Source of the DNA: Alteromonadaceae bacterium M269
Lineage (GTDB): Bacteria > Pseudomonadota > Gammaproteobacteria > Enterobacterales > Alteromonadaceae
Direction of reading: 5' to 3'
Assembly (NCBI GenBank): GCA_004353515.1
Contig: SMNZ01000005.1
Span: 372,001 to 436,000, forward strand
DNA: 64,000 bases
The translations under genes were made by a program, and so were the position numbers. Position 1 is the stretch's first letter, and each line of letters opens with the position of its first letter. The notes beneath the pieces are model-generated. The model ran no database searches. It was not told the DNA's origin and worked only from the letters and a program-made list of their open reading frames with translations. Of this stretch, positions 63,202 to 64,000 are shown one piece after another.

Positions 63202-64000
63202 TTATGTATTCTCTGAAAAACGATTGGTGTAACACACATGCCTCTGGGGACGGGCGAATCCTATCAAGCTTAGATTCGCATCTTCTGCGAGCTTTACAGC
63301 CAAAGATGTAGGTGCTGATACTGATACCAGTGAATGAATACCCGCCGTTACCGCTTTGTGGACCATTTCATAACTTGCCCTGCTGGACACCAATGTGAAT
63401 CCTGAATCTGTATTGACGGCAGATTGCTTTATGGCTCCAATCAGCTTGTCTAGCGCATTGTGTCGCCCTATATCTTCACGAACCAGCTGGATATCTCCTT
63501 GAGCTGAACACCAAGCGGCTCCATGACACGCACCTGTCTGCGCTTGCAATGGTTGATGTTTTTCTAATTGGTGAACTGCATTCTGTATAGCGTGATCTGT
63601 GAGTTGATACGCTGATTTGAGAGGCTTTAGTGGACGAATTGCTTGTTCAAGCGACTCTGATCCGCACAAACCACAGCCTGTTCTACCTGTTAGATTACGA
63701 CGGTGTGTTTTGAGCTCTGATAGCCGCCTTGGGCTGATCTGGATGTGAAGTTCTATGCCTTTATCATTTTCGACAATATCTAAATCACGAAGCTCACTCT
63801 CTGACTGAATAATGTTTTCAGTTAAGCTAAAACCCAGCGCAAAATCTGCTAAGTGTGTTGGGCTTGCCATCATAACCACATGTGAAATGCCGTTATAAAC
63901 TAACGCGATAGGAACTTCCTCGATTAGCGTATCGCTAGCGTGGCTTAGTTGATCATTTTGCCAGCGCACGACTTCTCTGGTTATGGTTGCAGAGTTTGTT
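63202..64000 (-). CDS. fdhD: Formate dehydrogenase sulfurtransferase FdhD (5'-partial)
   Basis: Transfers sulfur from IscS to the molybdenum/tungsten cofactor of formate dehydrogenase. Motifs: VPIALVYNGISHVVMMASP, the CxxC sulfur-carrier loop in RTGCGLCGSES, ACHGAAWC, DIGRHNALDKLIG, and SRASYEMV. The frame is still open at the right edge of the window, with residues resembling the FdhD N-terminus (ITREVVRW) before the GTG at 63969. I therefore treat the gene as starting beyond 64000, not at that GTG. Confidence 0.93.
   Translation of the reverse strand, partial: TNSATITREVVRWQNDQLSHASDTLIEEVPIALVYNGISHVVMMASPTHLADFALGFSLTENIIQSESELRDLDIVENDKGIELHIQISPRRLSELKTHRRNLTGRTGCGLCGSESLEQAIRPLKPLKSAYQLTDHAIQNAVHQLEKHQPLQAQTGACHGAAWCSAQGDIQLVREDIGRHNALDKLIGAIKQSAVNTDSGFTLVSSRASYEMVHKAVTAGIHSLVSVSAPTSLAVKLAEDANLSLIGFARPQRHVCYTNRFSENT

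Noticed and set aside
63202-63969. fdhD starting at the GTG at 63969
   Set aside because: Conserved-looking N-terminal residues continue upstream to the window edge, so the start is outside.

Overview
The window reads as chromosome of a marine-type gammaproteobacterium with moderate-to-low GC. The signs are srkA and dsbA of the enterobacterial type, ccoG, csrA, a class GN ('marine') sortase locus, a 7TMR-DISM hybrid kinase, large TonB receptors and GGDEF/EAL proteins. I cannot name a genus. I see no rRNA, tRNA, CRISPR array, phage or intact insertion sequence. Two ~270-bp elements with terminal inverted repeats look like non-autonomous transposons.

Layout. 0-13 kb: housekeeping and signalling genes (DUF3300 envelope protein, ribA, a GGDEF-EAL protein, cytochrome c, HD hydrolase, GST, recQ, thioesterase, a diguanylate cyclase with a degenerate receiver, a VOC protein, a cold-shock protein). 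12.5-18 kb: dsbA, riboswitch-controlled btuB, srkA and ccoG, all on the minus strand; ccoG and srkA overlap. 18.4-24.1 kb: a TonB receptor overlapping a hybrid histidine kinase. 25-28.2 kb: a two-gene operon of an acetoacetate-decarboxylase-like protein and an FAD oxidoreductase. 28.8-36.2 kb: a dedicated sortase locus (alpha/beta hydrolase, sortase, VIT-vWA target, PdsO on minus; PdsR and PdsS on plus). 36.3-41.6 kb: SDR plus FAD oxidase, a PEP-CTERM protein, a YebC/YeeN-type protein, arfB with an SDR.

42.1-50.3 kb: the most interesting part. A compact eight-gene plus-strand operon encodes two lipoproteins, a membrane-anchored TPR protein, a PEGA-repeat/FGE-fold membrane protein, a 56-aa membrane protein, a MotA/TolQ/ExbB-like channel with an EF-hand-like loop, and two proteins whose N-terminus looks like the ExbD/TolR transmembrane helix (with its aspartate) joined by a coiled coil to a von Willebrand A domain. 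I read it as a candidate ion-motive-force-driven envelope machine and do not recognise it as a named system.

50.5-64 kb: csrA, a WD40-like lipoprotein, a MITE-like element, an EamA transporter, a YigZ protein, a DUF6351-like secreted hydrolase, a 1349-aa multi-pass membrane protein, a Sel1-repeat protein with an unknown AT-rich partner, and fdsD/fdhD of a formate dehydrogenase operon. fdhD runs off the right edge.

All functional calls come from reading motifs and family resemblance by eye; no database search was run. Start codons were moved downstream wherever a ribosome binding site or signal peptide favoured an internal start, and this is stated for each gene.
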